Assembly: GCF_000969985.1 (NCBI RefSeq)
Contig: NZ_CP009526.1
Location: 4,278,001-4,342,000 of the forward strand
Source: Methanosarcina barkeri str. Wiesmoor
GTDB lineage: Archaea; Halobacteriota; Methanosarcinia; Methanosarcinales; Methanosarcinaceae
Direction: 5' to 3'
DNA length: 64,000 nt
The notes beneath the pieces are model-generated. The model saw only the letters and a list, made by a program, of their open reading frames with translations, was not told the DNA's origin and did no database searches. The translations under genes and the position numbers were made by a program. The first letter of the stretch is position 1; every line of letters starts with the position of its first letter. Positions 29,927 to 40,560 of this stretch are shown here, piece after piece.

Positions 29927-30349
29927 ATGACGGTTATCGATGCAAATGGGCTTATACTAGGGCGTCTTGCAAGTACAGTTGCAAAACAGTTGCTTTCAGG
30001 AGACGAAGAAATATATATTGTAAACGCTGAAAAAGCCGTAATTTCTGGCTCAAGGGCGACCACCCTCAAAGAATACCGGGAAACCCGGGAGAGAGGTAGT
30101 ACGGAATTCGGGCCTTACTTCCCGAAGCGTCCGGACCGCATCCTTAAGAGGACTATCCGTGGCATGCTACCTTATAAGAGAGCAAGAGGCAGAGACGCAA
30201 TGTCCAGGCTTAAGGTCTATGTAGGTGTTCCCACCGAACTCAAGGACACTGAAACAATCACAATTGCAGATGCCGATATGAGGCTTTTAAGCTCAAGTAA
30301 ATATATTGAACTTGGTGAAGTGAGCCAGAAAATGGGTTCAAAATTTTAA
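29927..30349 (+). CDS. rpl13: ribosomal protein L13
   Basis: This 140-residue L13 starts [20 protein letters not shown], contains the archaeal motif [20 protein letters not shown] and ends QKMGSKF. The ATG at 29927 is chosen over the GTG nine bases upstream; GAGGTG just before it serves as ribosome-binding site. It follows L18e by ten bases and is cotranscribed with S9. Confidence 0.96.
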   Translation: MTVIDANGLILGRLASTVAKQLLSGDEEIYIVNAEKAVISGSRATTLKEYRETRERGSTEFGPYFPKRPDRILKRTIRGMLPYKRARGRDAMSRLKVYVGVPTELKDTETITIADADMRLLSSSKYIELGEVSQKMGSKF

Positions 30350-30356
30350 AGGGTGA

Positions 30357-30767
<411 letters not shown>

Positions 30768-30771
30768 GACT

Positions 30772-30960
30772 ATGATCCCAGTCCGATGTTTCTCATGTGG
30801 AAAAGTAATCTCAAACTATTGGGATGAGTACAAAAGACGTGTCAGTGATGGCGAAAACGCTGCTGCAGTACTGGATGATCTTGGGATCACCCGTTACTGC
30901 TGTCGCAGAATGCTGTTAAGCCATGTTGAACTCGTTGATGTGCTTTCGCCGTACCAGTAA
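30772..30960 (+). CDS. rpoN: RNA polymerase subunit N
   Basis: This 62-residue archaeal RNA polymerase subunit (homologue of eukaryotic Rpb10) has its zinc-binding set: C-F-S-C near residues 6-9 and the adjacent Cys pair in RYCCRRM near 43-44. The start [11 protein letters not shown] is invariant in the family. Its TAA stop at 30958-30960 directly abuts the 5' end of the tRNA-Pro. Confidence 0.97.
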   Translation: MIPVRCFSCGKVISNYWDEYKRRVSDGENAAAVLDDLGITRYCCRRMLLSHVELVDVLSPYQ

Positions 30961-31035
30961 GGGACCGTAGGGTAGCTTGGTCCATCCTTCGGCGTTCGGG
31001 ACGCCGGAACCTGAGTTCGAATCTCAGCGGTCCCA
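30961..31035 (+). tRNA. tRNA-Pro (anticodon CGG)
   Basis: The acceptor strands GGGACCG and CGGTCCC pair fully. The anticodon arm is CGGCG-TTCGGGA-CGCCG, giving anticodon CGG for proline CCG codons. The T arm is CTGAG-TTCGAAT-CTCAG, with discriminator base A and no encoded CCA. The first base follows the rpoN stop codon with no spacer, so the tRNA must be cut out of the operon transcript by RNase P and RNase Z. Confidence 0.95.
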
Positions 31036-31148
31036 TTTCCCGATTATATGGGTGCTGGTTTTAAGGCATGTACTGTAAAATATCAAACTTATCATGATTC
31101 TAAATTATTGGAATTCATCGGAGCGTTTTTAAATTTCAGGGTGATCAG

Positions 31149-31331
31149 TTGGTCAAGGAAAAGTATACCCGGTTTGAGCGTGCACGGATCATAGGTGCAA
31201 GAGCATTGCAAATTGCAATGGGAGCTCCTGTCCTTGTTGAAGATGACGGGCGACTGGACCCTCTAAATCTTGCTATTAAAGAGTTGAAGGCCGGAGTTAT
31301 TCCTATAACGGTCAAACGTAAAACCAATTAA
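31149..31331 (+). CDS. rpoK: RNA polymerase subunit K
   Basis: This 60-residue archaeal homologue of Rpb6/omega has the signature [20 protein letters not shown] and a C-terminal [14 protein letters not shown]. The start is TTG at 31149, which gives [14 protein letters not shown]; no ATG is available. It lies 113 bases after the tRNA and 70 bases before S2. The enolase gene found between these two in haloarchaea is absent. Confidence 0.95.
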   Translation: MVKEKYTRFERARIIGARALQIAMGAPVLVEDDGRLDPLNLAIKELKAGVIPITVKRKTN

Positions 31332-31392
31332 AAACGCAGTGGGATACATTTTCAGATATTGAATGTGTTTTATTGTTGATTCTATATTATGA

Positions 31393-32145
<753 letters not shown>

Positions 32146-32215
32146 TTTCGAAAGGCAGCCCTGCAGACTGCAAGGATATATAAAAATAGCCCGTATCTTA
32201 TATGGGTGATCATAA

Positions 32216-33013
32216 ATGAGACAGCCAGCAGTTGCAGGGCAGTTCTATCCCCTGCGTCCTGATAATCTGGAGAAAGAACTTAAGCAATGTTTTGAAGGTC
32301 TGGAGATCCGGGAAAGGAATATCCTGGGAGCAGTGTGCCCACATGCAGGATATGTCTATTCAGGGAGAGTTGCTGCACACGTTTATGCAGTTCTTCCCAA
32401 AGCCGATACATATGTCCTTTTTGGCCCCAACCATACGGGATATGGTTCACCGGTATCAGTATCCACAGATACCTGGAAAACTCCCCTGGGTATTATCGAG
32501 GTCGATCGAGAACTTGCCGAAGGACTAACAGGAAGTATTGTTGATGTGGATGAGATTGGGCACCGATATGAACATTCGATCGAAGTTCAGCTTCCTTTCC
32601 TTCAATACCGCTTTGATCAGGATTTCAGAATTCTTCCTATTTGTCTGGGTATGCAGGATGAAGAGACCGTAATTGAAGTGGGGACTCTTATTGCCAACCT
32701 TGTTTCAAAAAGTGGAAAAAAAGTAGCTTTCATTGCATCCAGCGATTTTACTCATTATCAGCCTGCAAATCTTGCAAGGGAAACGGACAATGAAATTATA
32801 GAAGCCATCCTTAATCTGGATGTTCCTGGAATCTATGAAAGGCTTTATAGAAGAAATGCATCCGTATGCGGATATGGCCCTATTTCTGCGATGCTAACAG
32901 CCTCAAAAAAGCTTGGTGCAACTCGAGCTGAACTTCTTAACTATTCAAACAGTGGGGAGGTCTCCGGAGATATGAACGCAGTTGTAGGATATGCCGCAAT
33001 TATTGTGGAATAA
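32216..33013 (+). CDS. MEMO family protein (AmmeMemoRadiSam protein B)
   Basis: This 265-residue MEMO/YjjR-type protein has the conserved His-rich core: CPHAGYVYSG near residue 40, FGPNHTGYG near 69, a central EHSIEVQLPFLQ, and SSDFTHYQP near 178. These residues line a metal-binding pocket related to class III extradiol dioxygenases. MEMO proteins in archaea usually sit with the ribosomal S2 and mevalonate genes, as here. The enzymatic role is not established. It lies about 70 bases after S2. Confidence 0.92.
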   Translation: MRQPAVAGQFYPLRPDNLEKELKQCFEGLEIRERNILGAVCPHAGYVYSGRVAAHVYAVLPKADTYVLFGPNHTGYGSPVSVSTDTWKTPLGIIEVDRELAEGLTGSIVDVDEIGHRYEHSIEVQLPFLQYRFDQDFRILPICLGMQDEETVIEVGTLIANLVSKSGKKVAFIASSDFTHYQPANLARETDNEIIEAILNLDVPGIYERLYRRNASVCGYGPISAMLTASKKLGATRAELLNYSNSGEVSGDMNAVVGYAAIIVE

Positions 33014-33313
33014 AAATTTTCTACAAAATGGAGCATGCTCTTTTTAATTCAAAGCTACCGGGATAGTTATTTGTACCCAAATAATTTTTTATGAATTTTT
33101 CCTCTTATTTATTTATGGCAGGTCTGTAAAACAGATTAAACATCCACAAGTAAGTATTTTAACATTCGGAAACAAATTAACGGCGTATTCATAAAGAAAA
33201 TTCACCGTTCATTAAAAACAAATTAACGTTCATTAAAAACAAATTAACGTTCATCTTCAAGTATAAATTTATTGTTTATCTTCAATCAAACTTGTAACTT
33301 TAAGAGGAGTAAT

Positions 33314-34219
33314 ATGATTTCGTGTTCTGCCCCCGGGAAAATTTATCTTTTCGGAGAACATGCGGTTGTCTACGGAGAAACCGCAATAGGATGTGCAATT
33401 GAATTAAGGACTCATGTGCGGGTGGAATTATGTGACTCTATAATAATTCAGTCGGAAATTGGCCGAACAGGGATTGATTTTGAAAAACATCCTTATATCT
33501 CCGCAGCCATTGAGAAAATGAGAGAAATAGTACCAATAGATGGTGTTCATCTGAAGGTTAATTCTGAGATTCCTGTAGGCTCGGGACTCAGCTCATCTGC
33601 TGCTGTTACGATTGCAAGTATAGGTGCGCTCAATAAAATGTTTGGCTGTGGCCTCTCTCTCGAAGAAATCGCTAAAATGGGGCATGAAATCGAAATTCAG
33701 GTACAAGGAACCGCAAGCCCTACTGACACTTATGTTTCTACATTCGGAGGGATTGTAACAATTCCCGACAGGAGGACGCTGAAGACTCCCGATTGCGGGA
33801 TTGTTATTGGGGATACAGGAGTTTTCGCTTCTACAAAAGAGCTTGTAACAAATGTGAGAAAACTCCGTGAAAGTTATCCACATCTTATAGAGCCTCTAAT
33901 GGTTGTCATTGGAAGAATTTCCAAGACCGCAGAACCTTTTTTCCAGACAGGAGATTACTCTTCAATTGGCAAACTTATGAATGTGAACCAGGGTATTCTG
34001 GACGCACTTGGCGTAAATACTTTTGAACTCTCCAAATTAATATACTCCTCTCGGGGAGCTGGAGCTTTCGGAGCAAAGAGTACAGGTGGGGGAGGAGGAG
34101 GATGCATGGTTGCCCTTACAGCACCTGACAAATGTACACAGGTTGCTGAAGCCATTTCAGGTTCAGGGGGTAAAGCAATAATAACAAAACCCACGGAACA
34201 GGGCTTAAGGTTAGAATGA
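33314..34219 (+). CDS. mvk: mevalonate kinase
   Basis: This 301-residue GHMP kinase phosphorylates mevalonate in archaeal isoprenoid synthesis. It shows motif 1 SAPGKIYLFGEHAVVYGE, the ATP loop IPVGSGLSSSAAVTIASIGA near residue 93, and motif 3 AKSTGGGGGGCMVALT near 250. I chose the ATG at 33314 with GAGGAG upstream; the in-frame ATG at 33272 would add 14 residues not found in the family. It is the first gene of the mvk-ipk-fni-RNase J-idsA series. Confidence 0.97.
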   Translation: MISCSAPGKIYLFGEHAVVYGETAIGCAIELRTHVRVELCDSIIIQSEIGRTGIDFEKHPYISAAIEKMREIVPIDGVHLKVNSEIPVGSGLSSSAAVTIASIGALNKMFGCGLSLEEIAKMGHEIEIQVQGTASPTDTYVSTFGGIVTIPDRRTLKTPDCGIVIGDTGVFASTKELVTNVRKLRESYPHLIEPLMVVIGRISKTAEPFFQTGDYSSIGKLMNVNQGILDALGVNTFELSKLIYSSRGAGAFGAKSTGGGGGGCMVALTAPDKCTQVAEAISGSGGKAIITKPTEQGLRLE

Positions 34220-34316
34220 ATAACTCAAACCTTGAGTTCTTTGGAGTCTCATTTCGTAATTTCGCGTTATTCATAAAGGAAGCTGGAAATTTTAAAAAGG
34301 TATTAAGTGATATTGC

Positions 34317-35099
34317 ATGAATGTCTCAACAGAACCTGTTATTCTGAAACTTGGGGGCAGCGTCATCACTGACAAAGCCGCAAATCAAGGGGTTGTAAGA
34401 GAGGATGCCCTCATGAGAATTGCAAAGGAAGTTTCCGAATACCGGGGAAAAATGATTATTGTACACGGTGCAGGTTCTTTTGGGCACACCTACGCTAAAA
34501 AATATGAGCTTGGTAAGGTTTTTGATCCTGAAGGAGCAATTGTAACACATGAGTCTGTCAAGAAACTTGCATCCAGAGTGGTAGGTGCTCTAAACGAATA
34601 TGGAGTCCGGGCTATAGCCGTACATCCTATGTGCTGTACGGTTTGCAGAAACGGGCGAATCGAGAGTATGTATCTTGACAACATAAAACTCATGCTCGAA
34701 AATGGGCTTGTTCCAGTGCTGCACGGAGATGTTGTTATGGATCTCGAACTCAAAGCGTGCGTGCTTTCAGGGGACCAGATAGTCCCCTATCTTGCAAAAG
34801 AGCTCAAGATTACACGGCTCGGGTTAGGCTCGGCAGAGGATGGAGTGCTTGATAACGACGGAAAAACCGTACCTGAGATCACCCCGGGAACTTTTGAAAA
34901 TTTCAAACGTTACATAAGAGGGTCGGGAAGTACCGATGTCACGGGCGGCATGCTCGGAAAGGTGCAGGAACTTCTGGAACTTAGCAAAACGTCTTGTATT
35001 ACATCATATATATTCAATGCCAGGAAAGAAGATAATATATATCGGTTCTTAAATGGGGAATCTATGGGAACCACAATCAGTCCGGACAAAAGGGTATAA
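34317..35099 (+). CDS. ipk: isopentenyl phosphate kinase
   Basis: This 260-residue amino-acid-kinase-fold enzyme converts isopentenyl phosphate to isopentenyl diphosphate in the modified archaeal mevalonate pathway. It starts with the phosphate-binding LKLGGSVITDK, has the diagnostic active-site HGAGSFGH near residue 50, and the C-terminal GSTDVTGGMLGKVQELLEL. It lies about 100 bases after mvk and four bases before fni, so those two are tightly coupled. Confidence 0.97.
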   Translation: MNVSTEPVILKLGGSVITDKAANQGVVREDALMRIAKEVSEYRGKMIIVHGAGSFGHTYAKKYELGKVFDPEGAIVTHESVKKLASRVVGALNEYGVRAIAVHPMCCTVCRNGRIESMYLDNIKLMLENGLVPVLHGDVVMDLELKACVLSGDQIVPYLAKELKITRLGLGSAEDGVLDNDGKTVPEITPGTFENFKRYIRGSGSTDVTGGMLGKVQELLELSKTSCITSYIFNARKEDNIYRFLNGESMGTTISPDKRV

Positions 35100-35102
35100 A
35101 GT

Positions 35103-36200
35103 ATGATTAGTACGACCTCAAAGCGAAAGATCGAACATTTGAAATTGTGTGCTGAAAGCCCGGTTGAATCCCGAAAAGTCAGCGCGGGCTTTGAGGATGT
35201 GACCCTGATCCACAGGGCACTTCCAGAACTCGATATGGATAAACTGAACCTGTCTATAGACTTTCTTGGAAAACGCCTGCAAGCTCCCTTTCTGATCGCT
35301 TCAATTACTGGAGGTCACCCTGACACTACTCCTGTAAATGCTGCACTTGCCGCTGCAGCTGAAGAGCTGGGGATAGGAATGGGAGTTGGAAGCCAGAGAG
35401 CTGCAATTGATGACCCTACCCAGGAAGAGTCTTTCAGGGTTGTCAGGGAAAAAGCTCCGACTGCTTTTATATACGGAAATGTAGGTGCTGCCCAGATTCG
35501 TCAGTATGGGGTTGATGGAGTTGAGAAACTCATAGAAATGATCGACGCAGACGCCCTTGCTATTCACCTTAATTTCTTACAGGAAGCTATTCAGCCAGAA
35601 GGAGATAGGGATGCCACAGGCTGCCTTGACATGATAAAAGAAATCTGCTCCGTACTGGGCAAGCCAGTAATTATTAAAGAAACAGGAGCCGGGATCTCAA
35701 GGGAAGATTCAATTCTCCTCCAGAAAGCAGGCGTTTCTGCAATTGATGTCGGAGGTGCTGGAGGCACAAGCTGGGCAGGCGTCGAGGTCTACCGAGCCAG
35801 GAAAAGTGGAGATTATGCCTCCGAACACCTTGGGGAACTTTTCTGGGACTTTGGAATTCCCACGGTTGCCAGCATTATAGAGTCCAGGGTCTCCCTGCCA
35901 ATTATCGCAACCGGCGGTATCAGAACAGGAATAGATATCGCAAAATCCATTGCTCTCGGAGCCAGTGCGGCAAGTGCAGCCCTGCCTTTTGTAGGTCCTG
36001 CCCTTGAAGGAAAAGAATCAGTTGTCAGAGTCCTTTCCCGCATGCTGGATGAATTCAGGATTGCGATGTTTCTCTGCGGCTGTGCAAACATACAGGACCT
36101 GCGTAATGCACCTGTAGTTGTTACTGGCTGGACTCTTGAATATTTGGGGCAGCGTGGCTTTAACGTAAAAGACTATGCCATAGCAGGAGACTCGTTCTGA
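35103..36200 (+). CDS. fni: type 2 isopentenyl-diphosphate delta-isomerase
   Basis: This 365-residue FMN-dependent enzyme interconverts IPP and DMAPP. It is a TIM barrel with flavin-binding motifs ITGGHPDT near residue 68, GVGSQRAAI near 97, LNFLQEAIQPEGD near 155, and the phosphate loop ATGGIRTGIDIAKSIALGA near 265. Length is normal for the archaeal enzyme. It follows ipk with a four-base gap. Confidence 0.97.
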   Translation: MISTTSKRKIEHLKLCAESPVESRKVSAGFEDVTLIHRALPELDMDKLNLSIDFLGKRLQAPFLIASITGGHPDTTPVNAALAAAAEELGIGMGVGSQRAAIDDPTQEESFRVVREKAPTAFIYGNVGAAQIRQYGVDGVEKLIEMIDADALAIHLNFLQEAIQPEGDRDATGCLDMIKEICSVLGKPVIIKETGAGISREDSILLQKAGVSAIDVGGAGGTSWAGVEVYRARKSGDYASEHLGELFWDFGIPTVASIIESRVSLPIIATGGIRTGIDIAKSIALGASAASAALPFVGPALEGKESVVRVLSRMLDEFRIAMFLCGCANIQDLRNAPVVVTGWTLEYLGQRGFNVKDYAIAGDSF

Positions 36201-37298
36201 CTCCTTCAACAGAATTCAGCTACCTTGTACCTATCTATATAAAATCCAATATGTATTAAAATTCGGATTATATCGGTAAGATATAATAACAGATATGTTA
36301 ATTAGAAAGGTCGTTCTACAACAATATTTATACATAATATGAAAGTAATGTTCGGGAATAAAGCGTTAATATGAACAAGTAGTCCTTATTCCGAATCTTG
36401 GAAAACTGACTTGGACTATACGGACAGGCATAGGATTCACCTGAATGATCTGGAGTTTATAGCAATACATTAGATCTGCTTCAGGTTCATAAATTGCCAG
36501 AATATTATTGCTGTAAAATCGATGAAATTCAGAAGTCTGCTTCATAGAAATACCGTAAAGGCGATGAAACTGAGAGTTAGTTTCATAGAATTATTGTAAA
36601 ATCAATTAAACTAAAGAGTTCTTTCACAGTTATTCAGGCTGAAATTACTTAGTATGAAGGAATTTCGTTATAGAAATAGAATTATTATGATAATTGTAAA
36701 CTCAGGGATTTTCTGGTGAAGGTTAGAATCACCTGATGAGGTTATCATGATAGAATTATCCAGATGAGAATAGGTTGATGAGAAGCAGCTGGGATAGAAT
36801 TAAAATAAATTAGAATAAACTAAAATAAATCATAGTAAATTAAAATAAGTCAGAATAAATCAGTATAAGTCAGAATAAATCAGAGTGGATTGAATAAAAC
36901 CAGAAATTAGTTAGATAAACCAGAATAAAGCCATGAATAAACCAGAAAACCAAGTATGAAAAAGCCCCAATACCAAAACCAGGAATAAAAAAACCCCAAC
37001 TATAACAAAGCAGATTGCTAAATAAGCCTAGAAGAATCGGCTAAAATAGAAAAGCGGATGTTTTCAAAGCATTTTAAAGGCGGAAATCTAACTTTACAGG
37101 GTTGATTGAAATCAGGTTCTTAAGAAATACTAGCCAATAAGAGAAGAGCACGTAAAGACTCCTGTTAATTGAAATAATAGCAGATTTTGTTTGATCTGGA
37201 AAGATAGAATCCTTTAAGAAATGTGTATATAAAGAGAAGAGGGTCTAAAGGCAGTTCTGGGGCAATTCTGGAGCGTGCTTGACAAACATTTGAGTATC
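36201..37298. other. long intergenic region with degenerate repeats
   Basis: About 1.1 kb between fni and the RNase J leader contains no open frame. Three diverged repeats of about 40 bases lie at 36511-36640 (separate entry). From 36785 to 36960 the sequence is built of short imperfect repeats of the type AGAATAAATC/AAATAAGTC. Base composition changes sharply at about 37300, where a TATA box begins the leader of the next gene. Confidence 0.55.
36511..36640. repeat. three diverged repeats with a hairpin
   Basis: Units begin at about 36511, 36552 and 36594. Each has the form GTAAAxxCGATGAAA, about 12 variable bases, then TTTCATAGAA or a variant. In the second unit ATGAAACT (36564-36571) and AGTTTCAT (36579-36586) form a perfect 8-bp stem with a 7-base loop. 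The third is the most degenerate. Function is unknown. Confidence 0.5.
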
Positions 37299-37542
37299 TG
37301 TATATAAACAGATATATTAAAGTAAAATTCTTCTGCAAGAGATGTAGCCTGATTCGTCTCATCGGGAGTGGAGTTATTCCTGCAACAGGGTTGGGTATGG
37401 CTGCTCTAAGGCTAATTCTGTGTTAGACTCTATACTATGCTGTACCATTCACATCGCGGCTATCATTTTAAGGTCATCACCTGATCCGTTTTCTAAGGAT
37501 TGGGGTTCACAAGGATAAAAAAAATAAATAAGAGGTAAAAAT
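37299..37542 (+). promoter_or_regulatory. promoter and long leader of the RNase J gene
   Basis: A TATA box TGTATATAAAC lies at 37299-37309, which predicts a transcription start near 37333 and a leader of about 210 bases. The leader is more GC-rich and less repetitive than the DNA before it. It contains a hairpin CCTGAT-TCGTCTC-ATCGGG at about 37349-37367 and another, ATCC-GTTTTCTAA-GGAT, near 37485. AGAGGT just before the ATG is the ribosome-binding site. A structured leader upstream of a ribonuclease gene suggests autoregulation, but this is inference. Confidence 0.45.
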
Positions 37543-38886
37543 ATGACTGAAATAGGAATTGTTGCAGTCGGCGGTTACAATGAGATGGGCCGTAACATGA
37601 CTGCAGTCATTGTAGGCGAAGATATCATCATTCTGGATATGGGGCTTCGTCTCGATAGGGTTCAGATCCATGAGGATGTTGAAATTGATAAAATGCATTC
37701 TCTCGAACTTATTGAGATGGGAGCAATTCCTGATGATACTATTATGAAAGAAATCAATGGAACTGTCCGGGCAATTGTCTGTACTCATGGGCACCTTGAC
37801 CACATAGGTGCAATTCCAAAACTTGCCCACAGGTATAATGCCCCAATTATCTCTACACCCTATACAACGGCTCTTATCAAACAGCAGATCGAAGCCGAAC
37901 GCAAGTTTGAGGTTTGCAACAGGGTTATTCCATTAAATGCGGGCGGAACTTACCAGGTTACGGAAGATATTTCCATTGAGTTCATCAACGTCCAGCATAG
38001 TATTATTGACTGTGTGCTTGCAGCAGTTCACACTCCAATTGGGGCGGTCCTTTACGCCTGCGACTTTAAGCTGGACCGCACTCCGACAATGGGGGAAGCT
38101 CCTGATTTCGAGCGCCTTAAAAGCCTCGGGAAAGAAGGAGTTATAGCAATGATTGTAGAGAGCACGAATGCCGGACGTTCAGGTAAAACTCCGTCGGAAA
38201 AGATCGCAAAGGATATGGTCAGGGACGTACTGCTTGGAACAGAAGAGTCCGAAGTAGGGATGATTATTACCACCTTTGCCTCCCACATTCCCAGACTAAA
38301 AGCAATTATTGAAGCGGCAGAGGAAATGGGCAGGATTCCTGTGCTCCTGGGGCGTTCAATGGAACGCTATGTTGGAGCTGCTAAAGACCTTGGCTATCTG
38401 GAACTGCCTTCCAATGTCGAGATGCACGGACAGAGGAAAGATGTAGATAGAGCTCTCAAACGCATTATCCAGGAAGGAAAGAACAAGTACCTGCCAATCG
38501 TCACCGGACACCAGGGAGAGCCAGGCTCCATACTTGTGCGCATTGCAAACGGGGAAACTCCATATACAATTGAGCCAGGAGATCGGGTTATTTTCTCTGC
38601 AAACGTGATTCCGAGTCCCATGACTCAGGCTAACCGCTATGCCCTTGAGACCAAGCTCAAGATGCGGGGCGCCAGGATTTATGACAATGTGCACGTATCA
38701 GGGCACGCATATCGGGAAGACCACTGGGAACTCTTGCGTATGGTGAATCCTGAACATGTAATTCCTGCCCATGGAGATATGGAGATGCACGGACACTACA
38801 TCGAGATGGCGGAAGATGCCGGGTATGTACTCGGAGATACAGTACACCTTCTCAGAAACGGTGAAGTGTTATATATAGAAGAATAA
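37543..38886 (+). CDS. rnj: archaeal ribonuclease J
   Basis: This 447-residue metallo-beta-lactamase/beta-CASP nuclease is the archaeal 5'-3' exoribonuclease RNase J. Metal ligands are in THGHLDHIGAIPK near residue 78. Beta-CASP motif A is IVESTNAG, and later VTGHQGEPGS and the C-terminal HVSGHAYREDHWELL and VIPAHGDMEMH complete the active site. Length is typical of euryarchaeal RNase J without extra domains. It lies within the isoprenoid gene series, 35 bases before idsA, an arrangement shared by related methanogens. Confidence 0.95.
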   Translation: MTEIGIVAVGGYNEMGRNMTAVIVGEDIIILDMGLRLDRVQIHEDVEIDKMHSLELIEMGAIPDDTIMKEINGTVRAIVCTHGHLDHIGAIPKLAHRYNAPIISTPYTTALIKQQIEAERKFEVCNRVIPLNAGGTYQVTEDISIEFINVQHSIIDCVLAAVHTPIGAVLYACDFKLDRTPTMGEAPDFERLKSLGKEGVIAMIVESTNAGRSGKTPSEKIAKDMVRDVLLGTEESEVGMIITTFASHIPRLKAIIEAAEEMGRIPVLLGRSMERYVGAAKDLGYLELPSNVEMHGQRKDVDRALKRIIQEGKNKYLPIVTGHQGEPGSILVRIANGETPYTIEPGDRVIFSANVIPSPMTQANRYALETKLKMRGARIYDNVHVSGHAYREDHWELLRMVNPEHVIPAHGDMEMHGHYIEMAEDAGYVLGDTVHLLRNGEVLYIEE

Positions 38887-38921
38887 CTGATAGGAAATCT
38901 ATTCCGTACCTCGTGATAATT

Positions 38922-39887
38922 ATGACGTTAGTTGATGAGATTAAAAAAAGAAGTGTACATGTTGACGCCGCAATTGACGAACTGCTTCCGGTAGCCCATC
39001 CAGAGGAACTATATAAAGCTTCTCGCTACCTGGTAGACGCAGGGGGAAAGCGCCTCCGCCCCGCAGTTCTTATTCTGGCAGCCGAAGCTACAGGCTCGGA
39101 CCTCAAATCGGTTTTACCTGCAGCGGTGGCCGTGGAACTTGTACATAATTTCACTCTGATCCATGATGACATAATGGATAAGGATGACATCCGTAGAGGG
39201 ATGCCTGCAGTCCACACGATATGGGGTGATGCCGGAGCGATTCTTGCAGGTGACACTCTTTATTCTAAAGCTTTTGAGATCCTGTCAAAAGTTCAAAATG
39301 AGCCGGCAAGGATTTTAAAATGTATGGATGTTATTTCAAAAACCTGTACCGAAATCTGCGAAGGCCAGTGGCTTGATATGGATTTTGAAAAGAGGGAAAA
39401 GGTTAGTAAAGCTGAATATATTGAGATGGTGGAAAAAAAGACCTCAGTCCTTTATGCAGCTGCAGCCAAGATCGGAGCTCTTCTTGGAGGAGCTTCTGAT
39501 GAGATTGCTGCAGCTTTATCCGAGTATGGGCGCTTTATAGGGATTGGGTTCCAGATGTATGATGATGTTCTGGATATGGTCACCCCGGAAGAAGTGCTCG
39601 GTAAAGTAAGAGGCAGCGACCTTATGGAAGGAAAACATACCCTTATTGTAATCGACGCTTTCGAAAAAGGTGTGAAACTGGACATTTTCGGAAAAGGGGA
39701 AGCTACTCAGGAAGAAACCGACGAAGCCGTCCGGATTTTAACCGAGTGTGGATCAATTGATTATGTAAAGGACCTTGCAATTTCATATATCAATGAAGGC
39801 AAAGCAAAACTGGATGTCTTGCGGGACTGCCCGGAAAAAGAGCTTCTCCTTCAGATTGCCGATTATATGATCTCAAGAAACTACTGA
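38922..39887 (+). CDS. idsA: geranylgeranyl diphosphate synthase (polyprenyl synthetase)
   Basis: This 321-residue trans-prenyltransferase has the first Asp-rich motif LIHDDIMDKDDIRRG near residue 85 and the second MYDDVLDMV near 212, plus GGKRLRPAV for IPP binding near 46. In archaea it makes the C15/C20 chains of ether lipids. I chose the ATG at 38922 over the GTG three codons earlier. It ends the isoprenoid series, directly before the accessory glycan region. Confidence 0.95.
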   Translation: MTLVDEIKKRSVHVDAAIDELLPVAHPEELYKASRYLVDAGGKRLRPAVLILAAEATGSDLKSVLPAAVAVELVHNFTLIHDDIMDKDDIRRGMPAVHTIWGDAGAILAGDTLYSKAFEILSKVQNEPARILKCMDVISKTCTEICEGQWLDMDFEKREKVSKAEYIEMVEKKTSVLYAAAAKIGALLGGASDEIAAALSEYGRFIGIGFQMYDDVLDMVTPEEVLGKVRGSDLMEGKHTLIVIDAFEKGVKLDIFGKGEATQEETDEAVRILTECGSIDYVKDLAISYINEGKAKLDVLRDCPEKELLLQIADYMISRNY

Positions 39888-40560
39888 TTGAGTTTATTCC
39901 AGAACTTGATTTAACTTGGCTATTGTCGCAAACATTATAATTCGGGTTCCCAAGTTTTAGGCGCAGATGTCTAACTCCACAAGTCTGATAGATCAAATGA
40001 TTGTGGTTTAGAAATTTTAGCCTTCGTTTCATGTGCGAAGTTGAAATACAAAATTCGATATCATAAGAAGTTTATGCGTCTAAAAAGTGGAACATAAGTT
40101 ACAGCTCCGAGGTATGATACTGCTTTGAATTCATATCTTGGAAATATTCTTTTATATAATTTTACTTAGCTAAAATATCTATTGTATACTTTTTATTGGT
40201 TTTCTTCTCTTTTCTCTCACTTTTCACTGTTTTGAGTAGATAACTTTATTCTTTTCCTAAAATATTTATAAATAATATCAAATAATATAAATTGTTAATT
40301 AATTTATTATTTATATACTTAGTAGATAAATTTGAATAGTATTATATAGTAGGTTGTCAAATAGATATATTCATACTCTGGAGATGCCATCTAAAAATAA
40401 AGCTTGAAAACTCTAGGTAATACTTTTCTCTTCATTTAAAAACTGGTAGTGCCTTTGAGTAACTGATTATGGATGTGTTTTTTAATTCTTGCAAATAGGT
40501 AAGTATACTATTGTTGATCAGGTTTGATAATTAAATGAAATTAAATCAAGGTGAACGTCT
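39888..40560. other. border between core genes and glycan region
   Basis: No gene is visible in these 670 bases. From 40211 onward the DNA is nearly identical to that from 52198, so the left edge of the large duplication lies here. AT-rich TATA-like sequences at about 40260-40320 (TTTATATACTTAG) and the ribosome-binding site GGTGA before the GTG at 40561 should drive the first cassette. Confidence 0.6.
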
